Below are positions 54,357 to 64,000 of a DNA stretch of 64,000 nucleotides, one piece after another. The position numbers and the translations under genes were made by a program. This DNA comes from Phoenix dactylifera (Eukaryota > Streptophyta > Magnoliopsida > Arecales > Arecaceae), in NCBI RefSeq assembly GCF_009389715.1, contig NW_024067847.1:248001-312000 (forward strand), read 5' to 3'. How positions within the stretch are numbered: position 1 is the first letter of the stretch; the number at the start of each line of letters is the position of its first letter. The notes beneath the pieces were generated by a model. That model had not been told where the DNA came from. It worked only from the letters and a program-made list of their open reading frames with translations, and did no database searches.

Positions 54357-54877
54357 AGGATCAGGTTGGCTGAAAAAGGCCACCCAGAAAATTAATCAAC
54401 TTGAGTTAAAAGATAATAGAGGGTTACAACAAAAATAATTTTCCATAGAGTAAAAATACTATCTAAAATAGATCATTGTAAGGAATGGAATGGACGGTTT
54501 TTTTTTTCTCTTTCATACTACATATACTTGGAAAAATTCCATGACACAAAAAAAATCATGTTAGTTGAATAGCAGTTTGATAAATAAAATCATGTTGTCG
54601 CATGTTTTCTTGCTATTCTTTCTTAGTGCTTATTCCACAGGGTTGATGACAATTTAAACATTCACCTTTTTTTTTTTGAGGTTAATATTCATGATTTATA
54701 GTCCTCCAACTTTGCAAAGTAATTCGTTCAACCACATCTTACAACATGAAAATGCTTCTTTACCCCGCCCCCCACCCACCCAAGCTCATCTCAAATATTT
54801 TATTGAAAAAACTAAAACATAAGGAAAAAAAAGTATAAAAACAAGTTGTACATGAGTGTGTAGGCAGAGATCGCTTA
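54313..54877. other. Downstream of glucanase pseudogene
   Basis: A T-run of about 40 starts near 54320. The rest resembles a decayed 3' flank of the glucanases (ATAGTAAGGAATGGA-like and GATAAATAAAATCATGTTG match the region after 16757). No gene. Confidence 0.6.
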
Positions 54878-54882
54878 CATGT

Positions 54883-55622
54883 TGTGAGGACCCGTGCAGG
54901 CGTATGTTTAGTCCCACATCGGTTATTTGCTGGATAGATCTTGAGTACTTATACAGGATCAAGGAACCCAAATAATATCTTCCGGCTAGCCATTTTGGAT
55001 GAGATCCTGGGTTGTTACAAATGGTATCAAAGCGGACCCGGCTCATAATCTATGTAGACTAGGGGACACTGCAGCATGGCTCCATTGGGGCTGACCACGG
55101 ACTGATCGTGGTGCTTGTGATTAGATTTGAATAGATTTGAACCTTTAGCCTGACGAAGACGTCAGGGCTTGAACGGGGGGAGTATGTGAGGACCTGTGTA
55201 GACGTGTGTTTAGTTCCCATCGGTTATTTGCTAGGTAGATCTTGGGTACTTATACAGGATCAAGGAACCCAAATAATAACTTCCGGCTAGCCATTTTGGG
55301 TGACATCTTGGGTTGTTACCAATGGTATTACAGCGGACCTGGCCTATAACCTATGTGGAGTAGGAGACACTGCTGCACGGATCTATTGGGCTGACCACGG
55401 ATTGATCGTGGTGCTTGTGATTAGATTTGAATGGATTTGAACCCTTAGCCTGATGAGGACGTCAGGGCTTTGAATGGGGGAAGTATGTGAGGATCTGTGC
55501 GGGCGTGTGTTTAGTCCCACATCGGTTATTTGCTGGGTAGATCTTGGGTACTTATACAGGATCAAGAAATCCAAATAATAACTTCCGGCTAGCCATTTTG
55601 GGTGAGATCCTAGATTGTTACA
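54883..55622 (+). mobile_element. Tandem TRIM: three LTRs, two internal regions
   Basis: The order is LTR (54883-55019), internal (55020-55184), LTR (55185-55320), internal (55321-55485), LTR (55486-55622). LTRs are 136-137 bp, start TGTGAGGA and end TTGTTACA (TTACC in the middle copy). Each internal region is 165 bp with a primer-binding site TGGTATCAAAGCG (55022-55034; TGGTATTACAGCG in the second) and a purine tract before the next LTR. A perfect duplication CATGT flanks the whole (54878-54882 and 55623-55627). This is one TRIM locus enlarged by unequal recombination or inserted as a dimer. It has no coding capacity. Confidence 0.93.
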
Positions 55623-55627
55623 CATGT

Positions 55628-56199
55628 TACATAAACCACATGCGACACCCCCTTAATATTTACACCGGCATGAATTGGACACAGAGCTCACACCAAATGT
55701 GGTTGCTTATATATGTCCAACAAGAACATAACATGGCACTCAAAAAAATTAATTTTACCTGAATCTTTATAAACTACTGCTAAATATTTCCAAAATTTTT
55801 ATTCTTTTTTTTCCAAATTCCCGATTGGTAGACCCATCACATATTTCATTTAGAAAAATGATATGGATACACTGCAGTAGGCTAGCCAGAACCATACGTA
55901 CTTGATGGAGAAAAGAAGGCATCAGCTGCCGGGAAAAACATGAGAGATCACCTGCCTTCAATACGATGATGACACCATAATATGGCGTGATGCAAACGAA
56001 CAGCAGGCTCTGAAAAGTTTGTTTTATACTCCTTTGAGCTGCTCACTGGGCTGAAACTGAATTTTGAAACGAGCTCGCTAATTGCGATAAGGCTACTAGA
56101 CTTCATCTCCAACAGATTTGCAGCATTGTTGGGCTACCAAACATCGCAAGATTACAGAGGACTATTTCATGCGCCCTTAAGCTCATGAGGTACTAAAGA
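55628..56199. other. No gene recognised
   Basis: Sequence after the TRIM. The part after about 56040 may be the upstream end of the LINE fragment, but no domain can be read there. Confidence 0.45.
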
Positions 56200-56949
56200 A
56201 TTGCAGGTTCGATTGAACTTAATATCGACCATCAACGCAGCACCTGAACCGGATACCATAGAATGGAAGTGGAGTGGCGGAAACAAATTCATGGTCAAAT
56301 GTAGCTACCAATTTTTACCATGGGCGAGTCGCTCGATTAAATTGGAAGATGCCAGTACCAGTAAAAGTCAAAATTTTTCATTAGCTTGTGTTTAACAACA
56401 AGGTGCTCACAGCTGATAACTTGAAAAGAAGAAATTTTCTAGCTCCGCCGTCCTGCCTGCTGTGTTGCACGGAGGAGGAGAACGTGGAACATTTGTTTCT
56501 GCTGCACGGAGGAGGAGAACGTGGAACATTTGTTTCGTAGCATCAGAGGAACGAGAGAAGTGGATAGATCAGCGCCACGATGACGATCTGAGATATAGTG
56601 AAGGAAAAGAGAAGGAATGACGAGGTTCAGAGGTTTAGAAGACACGGCCAGAAGAGACACAATCTTTGGGACTCAAGGGCCATAGAGTTGAAGCGTAGCT
56701 AAGCGAAGGGAAAACAACTGAGAAAGTTTAAAATCATGGAGTACTAGGAAGGGCGTTCAACACTGTTGCACCCAACAACCCCTCGGTGCTGAAACAAGAG
56801 TTAGTGGATTTTACTCTAAACAATATAGAGTCATTTGTCACTTCTTTTTAGGACTCTTCCTCTTTCACTGCTTTGAACATTCCCCTTTTAAATAAATAAA
56901 CGGATGGTTTCATCCACCCGTTTACATCAAAAAATAAAAGAAAAAAAAA
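56200..56949 (+). mobile_element. LINE fragment, 5'-truncated, with poly-A tail
   Basis: The plus strand encodes, across frameshifts, the zf-RVT region at the C-terminus of plant LINE reverse transcriptases: DTIEWKWSGGNKFMVKCSY, MPVPVKVKIFH, NKVLTADNLKRRNFLAPPS and CLLCCTEEENVEHLFLLH. A 37-base duplication (CACGGAGGAGGAGAACGTGG at 56466 and 56503) repeats the EENVEHLF segment. The 3' end has a small hairpin (CGGATGG...CCACCCG near 56901-56920) and an A-rich tail to 56949. It is dead and inserted upstream of the decapitated glucanase. Confidence 0.8.
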
Positions 56950-57374
56950 CGTTGTCATCATACAAATACAATTCCTTTTTGGAATACCTTAAGAAGATGG
57001 CAAGGAAAAACTTCTTAACGCAAAGAAAAGTATAGATATTCCACACGAAGCAGGGCCCTCATTCCAAACAAAAGTTTGGATCACTGACAGGAGAAGTCTC
57101 GCTTACTAAACGGACAGATTCATGTCTGGACCCTGACCCAGCACTCTCATGCCACATCTTAGGCAGTCCTACCAGGGTACTCAAATTTCTGTTAGAAAAT
57201 TAGACCAAAAGAGTTAGAGCTTGACCCGAAACCTCTCTGTAAATAAGGTTGCTATTTCTACATGCATGACATGACTAAGCAATTCTAACCGGTAAATCTC
57301 TATTAGAGCTATGGCAAGGCTAAGCATTATGTCCATGGCAGCAATTGGATTACTCCTTGCAGAAATCACAGCAG
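56950..57374 (+). pseudogene. Glucanase promoter and exon 1, cut off by Gypsy
   Basis: The sequence from 56951 (TGTCATCATACAAATACAAT) parallels that upstream of gene 1 (GTCATCATACAAAACAATTC at 14705). ATG 57311 opens a signal-peptide exon with MAAIGLLLAEITA, ending at 57374, comparable with exon 1 of genes 1 and 2 but nine bases shorter. The expected 5' splice site reads GC rather than GT. Six bases into the intron, a Gypsy LTR starts (57381). No second exon is in the window. Confidence 0.85.
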
Positions 57375-57380
57375 GCTCTC

Positions 57381-57929
57381 TGATGTGAACCCCGTAAGAT
57401 AGATTCTTAGAAACCCACGAACAAGTTGATGAATAACCCAAGAAAGTCTGAAAATCAGTTTGGAAGAGATAGAACCTTGACCCGATGTTTAGCAAAACAT
57501 GAACAAAAGGTATAGAAGGTTGTTGACGCCACACCCTAATAGAATCAGGATGATAAGTCACTTGAACGCCACAAGGGTTGCCTTGATAAGTTCTAAGTTC
57601 AATGAAGAACCAAAGAAGTGAATAACCTCACAATTTTCATTCCAATTCAGATCTGCCTATTTACATAAGGAACACCCTTTTTATAGCCCAAAGGGAAACC
57701 TACCAGCCTTTAATTAAAGTCTAATCCCTAGAACAATAATAACTCCACTAGTCATAGTTCAGTCTCCTAGGAAATTAATGAAGACAGTTTTCTAGAACAT
57801 TAATGAAACTCCACTAGTCAAAGTTCAATCTCCTAGTAAATTAATGAAGACAATTTCCTAGAACATTAATGAAGCTCCACTAGCCTTTAGACATTCAGCA
57901 ACATAAAACTAAATCGAAAAACTCCAGCA
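57381..57929 (-). repeat. Gypsy 3' LTR (549 bp)
   Basis: The ends are deduced from TG...CA and the adjoining polypurine tract. It contains duplicated segments around CTCCACTAG and CTAGTCATAGTTCAGTCTCC (about 57745 and 57805). Confidence 0.7.
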
Positions 57930-57950
57930 ATATTTCCACCAAGTAAGCAT

Positions 57951-60109
57951 CTAATTTGGCCTAATAATTGCATGGATCATGTTGACTAGTCCACAAGCTA
58001 TCTTCACGTCCAAATCCACTCCAATAGCCTCTTGCTGGTTCCAAGCTTCCTCAATCAGCCCATTAAGTGCTTCCTTCATTCTTTTAGCTTTGGTTCGAGT
58101 GATTGGTCCTCCACCAGTTTGTAATGGATCATCAAGATGTATCGGACCATAATGCTCCATACATTGCTCCTTGCTTCCCACGGCCTTGGATAGTCCCTCC
58201 TTAGGTTGCTTGGTGGCTGCATCCTGGTTTCCATCATTCCCCCTCTCCTGAAAAGGATTCGTCCTCGAATCTTCATCACCTGCATCAAAAAGGGAAAGAT
58301 CAGAAACATTAAATGTAGTACTAACATTATACTCACCTGGTAAGTCAAGCTTATATGCATTATCATTAATGCGAGCAATGACTTGAAATGGCCCATCTCC
58401 TCTAGGGTGCAACTTAGAACGCTGTTTTGCTGAAAATCTTTCCTTTCTCATATGCACCCAAACCCAATCTCCTGGATCAAAGATCACTTTCTTCCGCCCT
58501 TTGTTGGCTTGGGTAGCATATTGTTCAGTTCTTTTCTCAATGTTTTGCCTAACTTTCTCATGCAATTGCTTCATCGTTTCAGCTTTCCTTTTGCCATCTA
58601 AACTAGCACGCTCATCAATAGGTAAAGGTGACAAATTCATTGGAGTTAAAGGATTAAACCCATACACTATTTCAAAAGGAGAAAAGTTAGTAGCAGAATG
58701 CACGGATCTATTATAAGCAAATTCAACATGTGGCAAACACTCTTCCCAATTCTTCAAATTCTTCTGAATGATGGCACGCAATAAAGTAGATAAAGTTCTA
58801 TTAACTACCTCGGTTTGCCCATCAGTTTGTGGGTGGCAAGTTGTAGAAAACATGAGCTTAGTACCTAACTTACCCCACAAAGTCTTCCAGAAGTAGCTCA
58901 AGAACTTAGCATCTCTATCTGAAACAATGCTCCTTGGCACGCCATGTAGTCGCACTATCTCTTTAAAGAACAAATCTGCAATATGGTTAGCATCATCAGT
59001 TTTATGACATGGAATGAAATATGCCATTTTAGAAAACCTGTCTACAACCACAAAAATAGAATCCATACCCCTTTTTGACCTCGGTAAACCCAACACAAAG
59101 TCCATGGAAATATCTACCCAAGGTTCACTAGGTATTGGCAATGGCTTATACAATCCATGAGGTAAAGATCTAGATTTAGCTTGCTTACAAGTGATGCACT
59201 TCGCACAAACCCTCTCTACATCTCGTTTCATGTGTGGCCAAAAGAAATGTTCAGCCAAGACATCTAAGGTTTTCCTCACACCAAAGTGTCCCATTAGTCC
59301 CCCACCATGAGCCTCTCGAACTAATAACTCTCTCAAAGAACAATTAGGCACACATAATCTATTTTCTCTAAATAGAAATCCCTCATGCCTATAAAATTTT
59401 CCAAATGCCGCATGTTCGCAAGCTTCAAACACATTACCAAAGTCAGAATCATTAGAATACAAATCTTTAATGTACTCAAATCCTAACAATTTAGTATTCA
59501 AAGTAGAGATCAAAGTGTACCTTCGAGACAAAGCATCCGCAACCACATTTTTCTTACCTTGTTTGTACTTGATCACATAAGGAAATGACTCGATGAACTC
59601 CACCCATTTAGCATGGCGTCGGTTCAGCTTACCTTGGCCCTTCAAATGCTTTAAGGATTCATGATCTGTATGAATGACAAACTCCTTGGGCCACAAATAA
59701 TGCTGCCAAGTCTCCAAGGCTCTTACCAAAGCATACATCTCTTTGTCGTAAGTTGGATAGTTCAAAGCTGCCCCATTGAGTTTCTCACTAAAATAGGCGA
59801 GGGGTCGGCCTTCTTGCAGCAAGACAGCTCCAATACCTATACCTGAAGCATCACACTCAACTTCGAAAGTTTTAGCAAAATTAGGTAAAGCAAGTAATGG
59901 TGCTGAACTTAGTTTTTCTTTGATCAAATTGAAAGCCGATTCTTGTTCACTTCCCCATTTAAATCCAACACTTTTTTTCATAATTTCAGTTAAAGGTGCA
60001 GCTAGGGTGCTAAAATCCTTAACGAACCTTCTATAAAAACTAGCCAACCCATGAAAGCTACGTACGTCAGTTATGGTTTTAGGTGTAGGCCACTCACGGA
60101 TTGCCTTAA
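57951..60109 (-). CDS. Gypsy pol, partial (RT end, RNase H, integrase)
   Basis: An open frame of 698 codons from the first in-window Met, preceded by about 20 further codons ([18 protein letters not shown]) up to the break at 60109. RNase H has [15 protein letters not shown] (Asp66) and [10 protein letters not shown]. The integrase zinc region is His247/His254 with Cys281/Cys284 (CAKCITCK). Core catalytic residues are MDF (Asp316), SDRDAKF (Asp377) and DGQTEVVNR (Glu413). A C-terminal [22 protein letters not shown] segment follows, and the tail has [18 protein letters not shown]. No internal stop is seen. The catalytic RT part and gag are missing because of the Copia insertion, so the product could not support movement. 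Confidence 0.9.
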
Positions 60110-61972
60110 TGATGACCCAAAGATTGATTTAAAGATTGATTTTGATGATCACAAAACCTTGAAGTATAAATACTAATGTGTGTGTTGCAAGAAGAAAGAT
60201 AATTTATTTTGCAAGGAACATAGCAAGTTGGATAAACACAAAAAGGCCTCAAAAGCTCTCAAGAAGAGTTGGAAGAAAGCTACACTTCATTGGCTCAAGT
60301 TTCAAGTTCAAAGGATTCAAGTTGGAGGAGCTAATTCAAAGAAAGATTCAAAAGAATAGTCCTCGAGTCGACTCCTAAAAGTTCAGAGTTGACTCTGGTA
60401 CTCTGGAGTTTCAAGGAACAGTGCTCGAGTTGACTCCGGAACTTTACGAGTCGACTCCGACTGAGAACAGACAAAAAAAAATAAAAAGTTGATTTTCAGT
60501 GCTACAGTGCTCGAGTCGACTCCGAGACTGCAGGTCGACTCCAGGACTGCAAACAGACAAAAAACAGAGAGTTGATTTTCAGTGCTACAGTGCTCGAGTC
60601 GACTTCTACTTTAGCCGAGTCGACTCTAACACGCTGGGAGACATAACGGCTAGTTTTTTCTCAACTCCAACGGCTCTATTTTTGTCTCTAACGGCTAGAT
60701 TTTTGTTTCCACTCCCTCTAAAGCTATAAAATCAAGAGGAGAGCTAGGGAAGAAGACATGGAAGTGGGAGAGAATACTTAGGAAAGAGATCTCAAAGAAA
60801 AATCTCCCAAAAGCACAAAAGGGACATTCAAAGCAAAATAGAGAGAAAAAGAGCATCCAAGTGAATCCCAAAGCTTCCTCTCCAACTGTGTGCTGCCTCA
60901 GTGATCCTCTACCTCGTGACAAATCAAAAGAGGGTCAAGTAAAGAAGAAGCCGAGTTCCTTCATCTATAAATTTGTTTGAGGGCTTCTTCTCTTTACTCT
61001 ACTTGTTTACATTGCTATATTTGCTTGTCTAAGAAGCTTGTATTTGTTTTAAATTCCTGTTCTAATATCTTGTAACTTGATTCAATCAAGGGATTGAATC
61101 AAGGGGTTAAGGTTTGTTGGTGAGCCAAAGGAAAAACCAACGTTGTAAGGTTGTGGTTGGTGAGCCTTTGGGAAAACCAACTGGGTTGATTGTGAACCCG
61201 GAAAATAATCGTTGTAAGGTTGTGGTTGGTGAGCCGTTGGGAAAACCAACTGAGTTGATTGTGAACCCGGAAAACAATCGTTGTAAGGTTGTGGTTGGTG
61301 AGCCTTTGGAAAAATCAACTAGGTTGATTGTGAACCCGGAAAACAATCGTTGTAAGGTTGTGGTTGGTAAGCCTTTGGGAAAACCAACTGGGTTTGATTG
61401 TGAACCCGGGAAAACAATCGGTTGGTTCTAGTCGGTGAGCTTGTGAAAACCGACCGAGTTCGTTGTGATCTCGCAAAACAATAAGTTGGGTTGCGAGCTT
61501 GTAAAACAACCGGCTGTAATATGAGGGATTATAGTGAAATTTTCAAGAGATCTTGGGGAGTGGATGTAGATGCTGGGGTGCACCGAACCACTATACATCT
61601 TTGTGTTTGTGATGCCTTATCTCTTGTATTTCATGCCTTACATTCATACTTGATTGTGTAATATCTCTAACTTTGTTTTTTATAGAGTTATAAGTGATTG
61701 TTTAGAATTTGCTTAGCTTCCACTCCATTCTTACCATACACATAGATTAAAATTGATCATCCAACTATAAGTTAATTTTAGATCAATTGCACCCTAAAGT
61801 CATAGTATAATTGCTCTAGTTTAATTTTCCACTGCTTTACTTGTAATTGCCTAGAGCTTAAGTAAATAACATCTTATCATTCCGTTGCATTCAATTCAAA
61901 GTAAAAATTAGGGAACATAATTTTTAGAAAACTCAATTCACCCCCCCTCTTGGGTTGTCACCTTGGGCAACA
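60110..61972 (+). repeat. SIRE-like Copia 5' LTR (1863 bp)
   Basis: It contains about eight GAGTCGACTC-type motifs at 60360-60640, a 69-bp tandem array at 61120-61420, and the ACCACTATA...TTGTGTTTGTGATG segment shared with the LTR remnant at 5395-6719. Confidence 0.85.
61120..61420 (+). repeat. 69-bp tandem repeat, about four copies
   Basis: GTTGTAAGGTTGTGGTTGGT starts at 61142, 61211, 61280 and 61349, exactly 69 bases apart. Open frames on both strands here are repeat artefacts. Confidence 0.95.
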
Positions 61973-61974
61973 AG

Positions 61975-61987
61975 TGGTATCAGAGCA
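61975..61987 (+). other. SIRE-like Copia primer-binding site
   Basis: TGGTATCAGAGCA follows the LTR after a two-base spacer. Confidence 0.9.
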
Positions 61988-62034
61988 GGTGCTCTAAAAT
62001 TAATTATTGATCTTACGAACAAGAGCTAAAGATA

Positions 62035-63549
62035 ATGACAACTCAAATAGATAGTTTTCTAGGAGAAGGACAATTAATTGATAGACCTCCACTATTTAAT
62101 GGCATAAACTACACACATTGGAAAGCACGCATGTGCATTTTTATTCAATCACAAAACTATGATTTATGGAATATCACAATAAATGATCTTCACTCACACT
62201 CTCAAGCTGTCAATGAAAAAGACTTAGCACAATTGAATGCTAATGCTATGAACATTCTATATTGTGGTATCCATAAAACTATATTTCATAAGATTTCTGC
62301 ATGCTTATCTGCTAAAGAAATCTGGGATACTTTAAGAAATATTTATGATAAATCTCAGATTAGCTCACATGTGCTTCAATTGCATACTAACAATGAGACT
62401 ACAGAATCTTCCACATTAGCCGAGTCGACTCCTAGTTTGTCCGAGTCGACTTCTAGAGAAAAACAGTCTGAAAGACAGAGACTCAGTCTTGGAGATCCTG
62501 TGAACGAGTCGACTCCAAGTATTTCAGAGTCGACCCCCAAGTTAGCCGAGTCGACTCCAACAAGGCTCGAGTCGACTCCGAGGCAGAACAGTTCAAAAGA
62601 CAGAGAATTATCTTTTAGGCCTCTGAGAACGAGACGTCTTCCGAAGATCTCGAGTCGATTCTCAAGTCAGTCGAGTCGACTCCAAGTAAACCCGAGTCGA
62701 CTCGAGGAAGAAAGAACAACAAAAAAATTCAAAAGCTTCCTAAAGATAAAGAAGAAGAGGAAGTAAGATGAAAGAAAGAAAGAGATAAAAAGGAAGAAAG
62801 CCTTGACCAAGGAAGAGTCAAACAAGAAAATGAAAGCTAGGAGCAACAATGATGATATTAGCTCCAAAGAACTACAAGAGGTAACTAACTTGTGCTTTAT
62901 GGCACAAGAAGATAAGGTAAAATCTGAATCTACTTTTACATCAAATGATTTTCAAGAAGAATTTCCTTATGATGAATTATTAAATGCTTTTCATGATTTG
63001 TATGGTGAATGTAGAAAATTAGCTATGAAGAATAAAAATCTTAAGAAACTAAATCTAAAAATTTCAAAAGAAAAAAATTTTAGTGATGAAATACAAGATA
63101 AACTAAATTCTGAAAATGAACGCTTAAGGTTAAATTTAGAACAATTGATTCAAAAAAATTAGAGTTTAATTAAAGAAAATCAAAACTTAAGTAAAGAAAT
63201 TAACCAATTAAAATATTTTATTAACAAATTCACTGTAAGTTCAGAAAGATTAAAAATGATGTTTGAAAGCCAATATGTTGCTTATGATAAATCAAAACTT
63301 GGCTTGACTCCTTTACTTAACAATAAATCTCTAGAGAAGAAGGTTATCAATTCACCAAGCAAACCATTAAATAAGATAACTTATTTCAAACATGAAAAGA
63401 ATGGGCATAACAACTTTACCTATCGTTCTAACATAATTAAATCAAGTGGTAAAGTTATTACAATTAAACAAATTTGGGTTCCAAAAGAAACTATATATCC
63501 TAACTCTCAAGGACCCAAGCAAGCTTGGGTACCCAAAATGAAATTATGA
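62035..63549 (+). pseudogene. SIRE-like Copia gag with E-S-T-P repeats
   Basis: One reading frame starts at ATG 62035 and continues to 63549 through two in-frame stops (TAA 62764-62766, TAG 63160-63162). The N-terminal part is typical gag (PPLFNGINYTHWKARMCIFI, LSAKEIWDTLRNIYD). After about residue 120 it changes to a run of Glu-Ser-Thr-Pro units encoded by nine GAGTCGACTCC-like repeats (62420-62700), where the remainder of the gag fold would be expected. Then comes a Lys-rich part, a charged coiled coil (LYGECRKLAMKNKNLKKLN) and the C-terminal QIWVPKETIY/AWVPKMKL pattern. The zinc knuckle before it has lost its cysteines (YFKHEKNGHNNFTY). It is non-functional. Confidence 0.8.
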
Positions 63550-64000
63550 GGATGTAGATGTAGGTGTGCCAAGATACCCATGGAACAAATAGAACTTTCA
63601 TACAAATGGATGTTCTAGACACACGTCAAAAAATGAAACTTAAAATATACTTATGAAAAGTAATTAAAAAATAATAATAATGAAATCAGTAACTCTTGCA
63701 TCTCATCATTATTTTTGCTTTAGTATTTGATTAAAATATGAATTGTAAGTATTGATCAATTTTGTGATATAGAAAATACTTTTGGAAATATAATCAAATC
63801 ACTTCATTTTATAGTATGCTTTACTCACTATTGGATAAGTTGCTAAATGATTAATCAATTTATTAAGAATAACTCTATGAATTCTCTATATGCTTGATTG
63901 AGAATTTTTATCCATAGCATTATTGTTTATCGATCATAGATATGAAAATGTGTACTTGGTATGCCTTTGAATATATGCACTATGAATACCAAGATTAAAG
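63550..64000 (+). other. Decayed Copia interior
   Basis: AT-rich sequence where protease and integrase would be expected; neither can be read. No other feature is seen. Confidence 0.4.

Larger units (their letters stand above)
57381..60109 (-). mobile_element. Gypsy element, 3' part, truncated by SIRE-like Copia
   Basis: The 3' LTR is 57381-57929 (TGATGTGAAC...CTCCAGCA) with a purine-rich TTGGTGGAAATAT beside it on the minus strand. Pol follows at 57951-60109 and is cut at 60109 by the LTR of another element. It inserted into intron 1 of a glucanase gene; the left flank is CTCTC, and the right copy lies outside the window or is lost. Confidence 0.85.
60110..64000 (+). mobile_element. SIRE-like Copia element, 5' part, runs off the edge
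   Basis: The 5' LTR is 60110-61972 (TGATGACCC...GGGCAACA), the primer-binding site is at 61975, and a decayed gag follows at 62035. The rest lies beyond the window. It inserted into the Gypsy pol on its left (flank CTTAA at 60105-60109). Confidence 0.85.

Noticed and set aside
61082..61431. Repetitive open frames of 78-105 codons on both strands
   Set aside because: Products of the 69-bp tandem repeat (also a multiple of three) in an LTR.

Overview
The window is nuclear DNA of a flowering plant: GT-AG introns, AT-rich spacers, and plant-type Copia, Gypsy, CACTA, TRIM, LINE and hAT-MITE sequences. A monocot is the best guess (palm-like, inferred only from the style of the glucanases and repeats). 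Almost everything that is not a transposable element belongs to one small tandem cluster of GH17 beta-1,3-glucanase genes. There are two apparently intact genes (15072-16756 and 17819-18951), one decayed copy whose 5' part is duplicated (52834-54312), and one promoter plus first exon cut off by a retrotransposon (about 56950-57380).

Layout. 1-14700 is a graveyard of elements: a Copia gag remnant, a tiny TRIM, a 2.3-kb solo LTR, LTR remnants carrying GAGTCGAC-type repeats (one with a hAT MITE inside), a decayed Copia element, and a solo LTR inserted into that element's LTR. 14700-19752 holds the two glucanase genes. 19753-32778 is a complete but decayed Ty3/Gypsy element (TSD ACTAT) in minus orientation; it carries a separate, spliced, antisense gene with its own TATA box. 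33429-52809 is a CACTA (En/Spm) DNA transposon (TSD ATC) with captured fragments of an HD-Zip I homeobox gene and a NAP1 gene. A Copia element (35470-46723, TSD TACTA) sits inside it, and a second Copia element (38818-44716, TSD GGGTC) with an intact 1291-residue polyprotein sits inside the first. 52810-57380 returns to the glucanase locus (pseudogene, a three-LTR tandem TRIM with TSD CATGT, a LINE 3' end, a decapitated glucanase). 57381-60109 is a Gypsy element broken by a SIRE-like Copia element that runs from 60110 off the right edge.

How it fits together. With the nested insertions removed, the locus is a compact glucanase array of roughly 10 kb that has been stretched more than fourfold. 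Target-site duplications give the nesting order directly. The glucanases are the only likely functional host genes. The 38818-44716 Copia element is the only mobile element with an uninterrupted polyprotein. No rRNA, tRNA or CRISPR locus was seen. Target-site duplications and splice sites were read by eye; family assignments rest on recognised motifs, not on searches.
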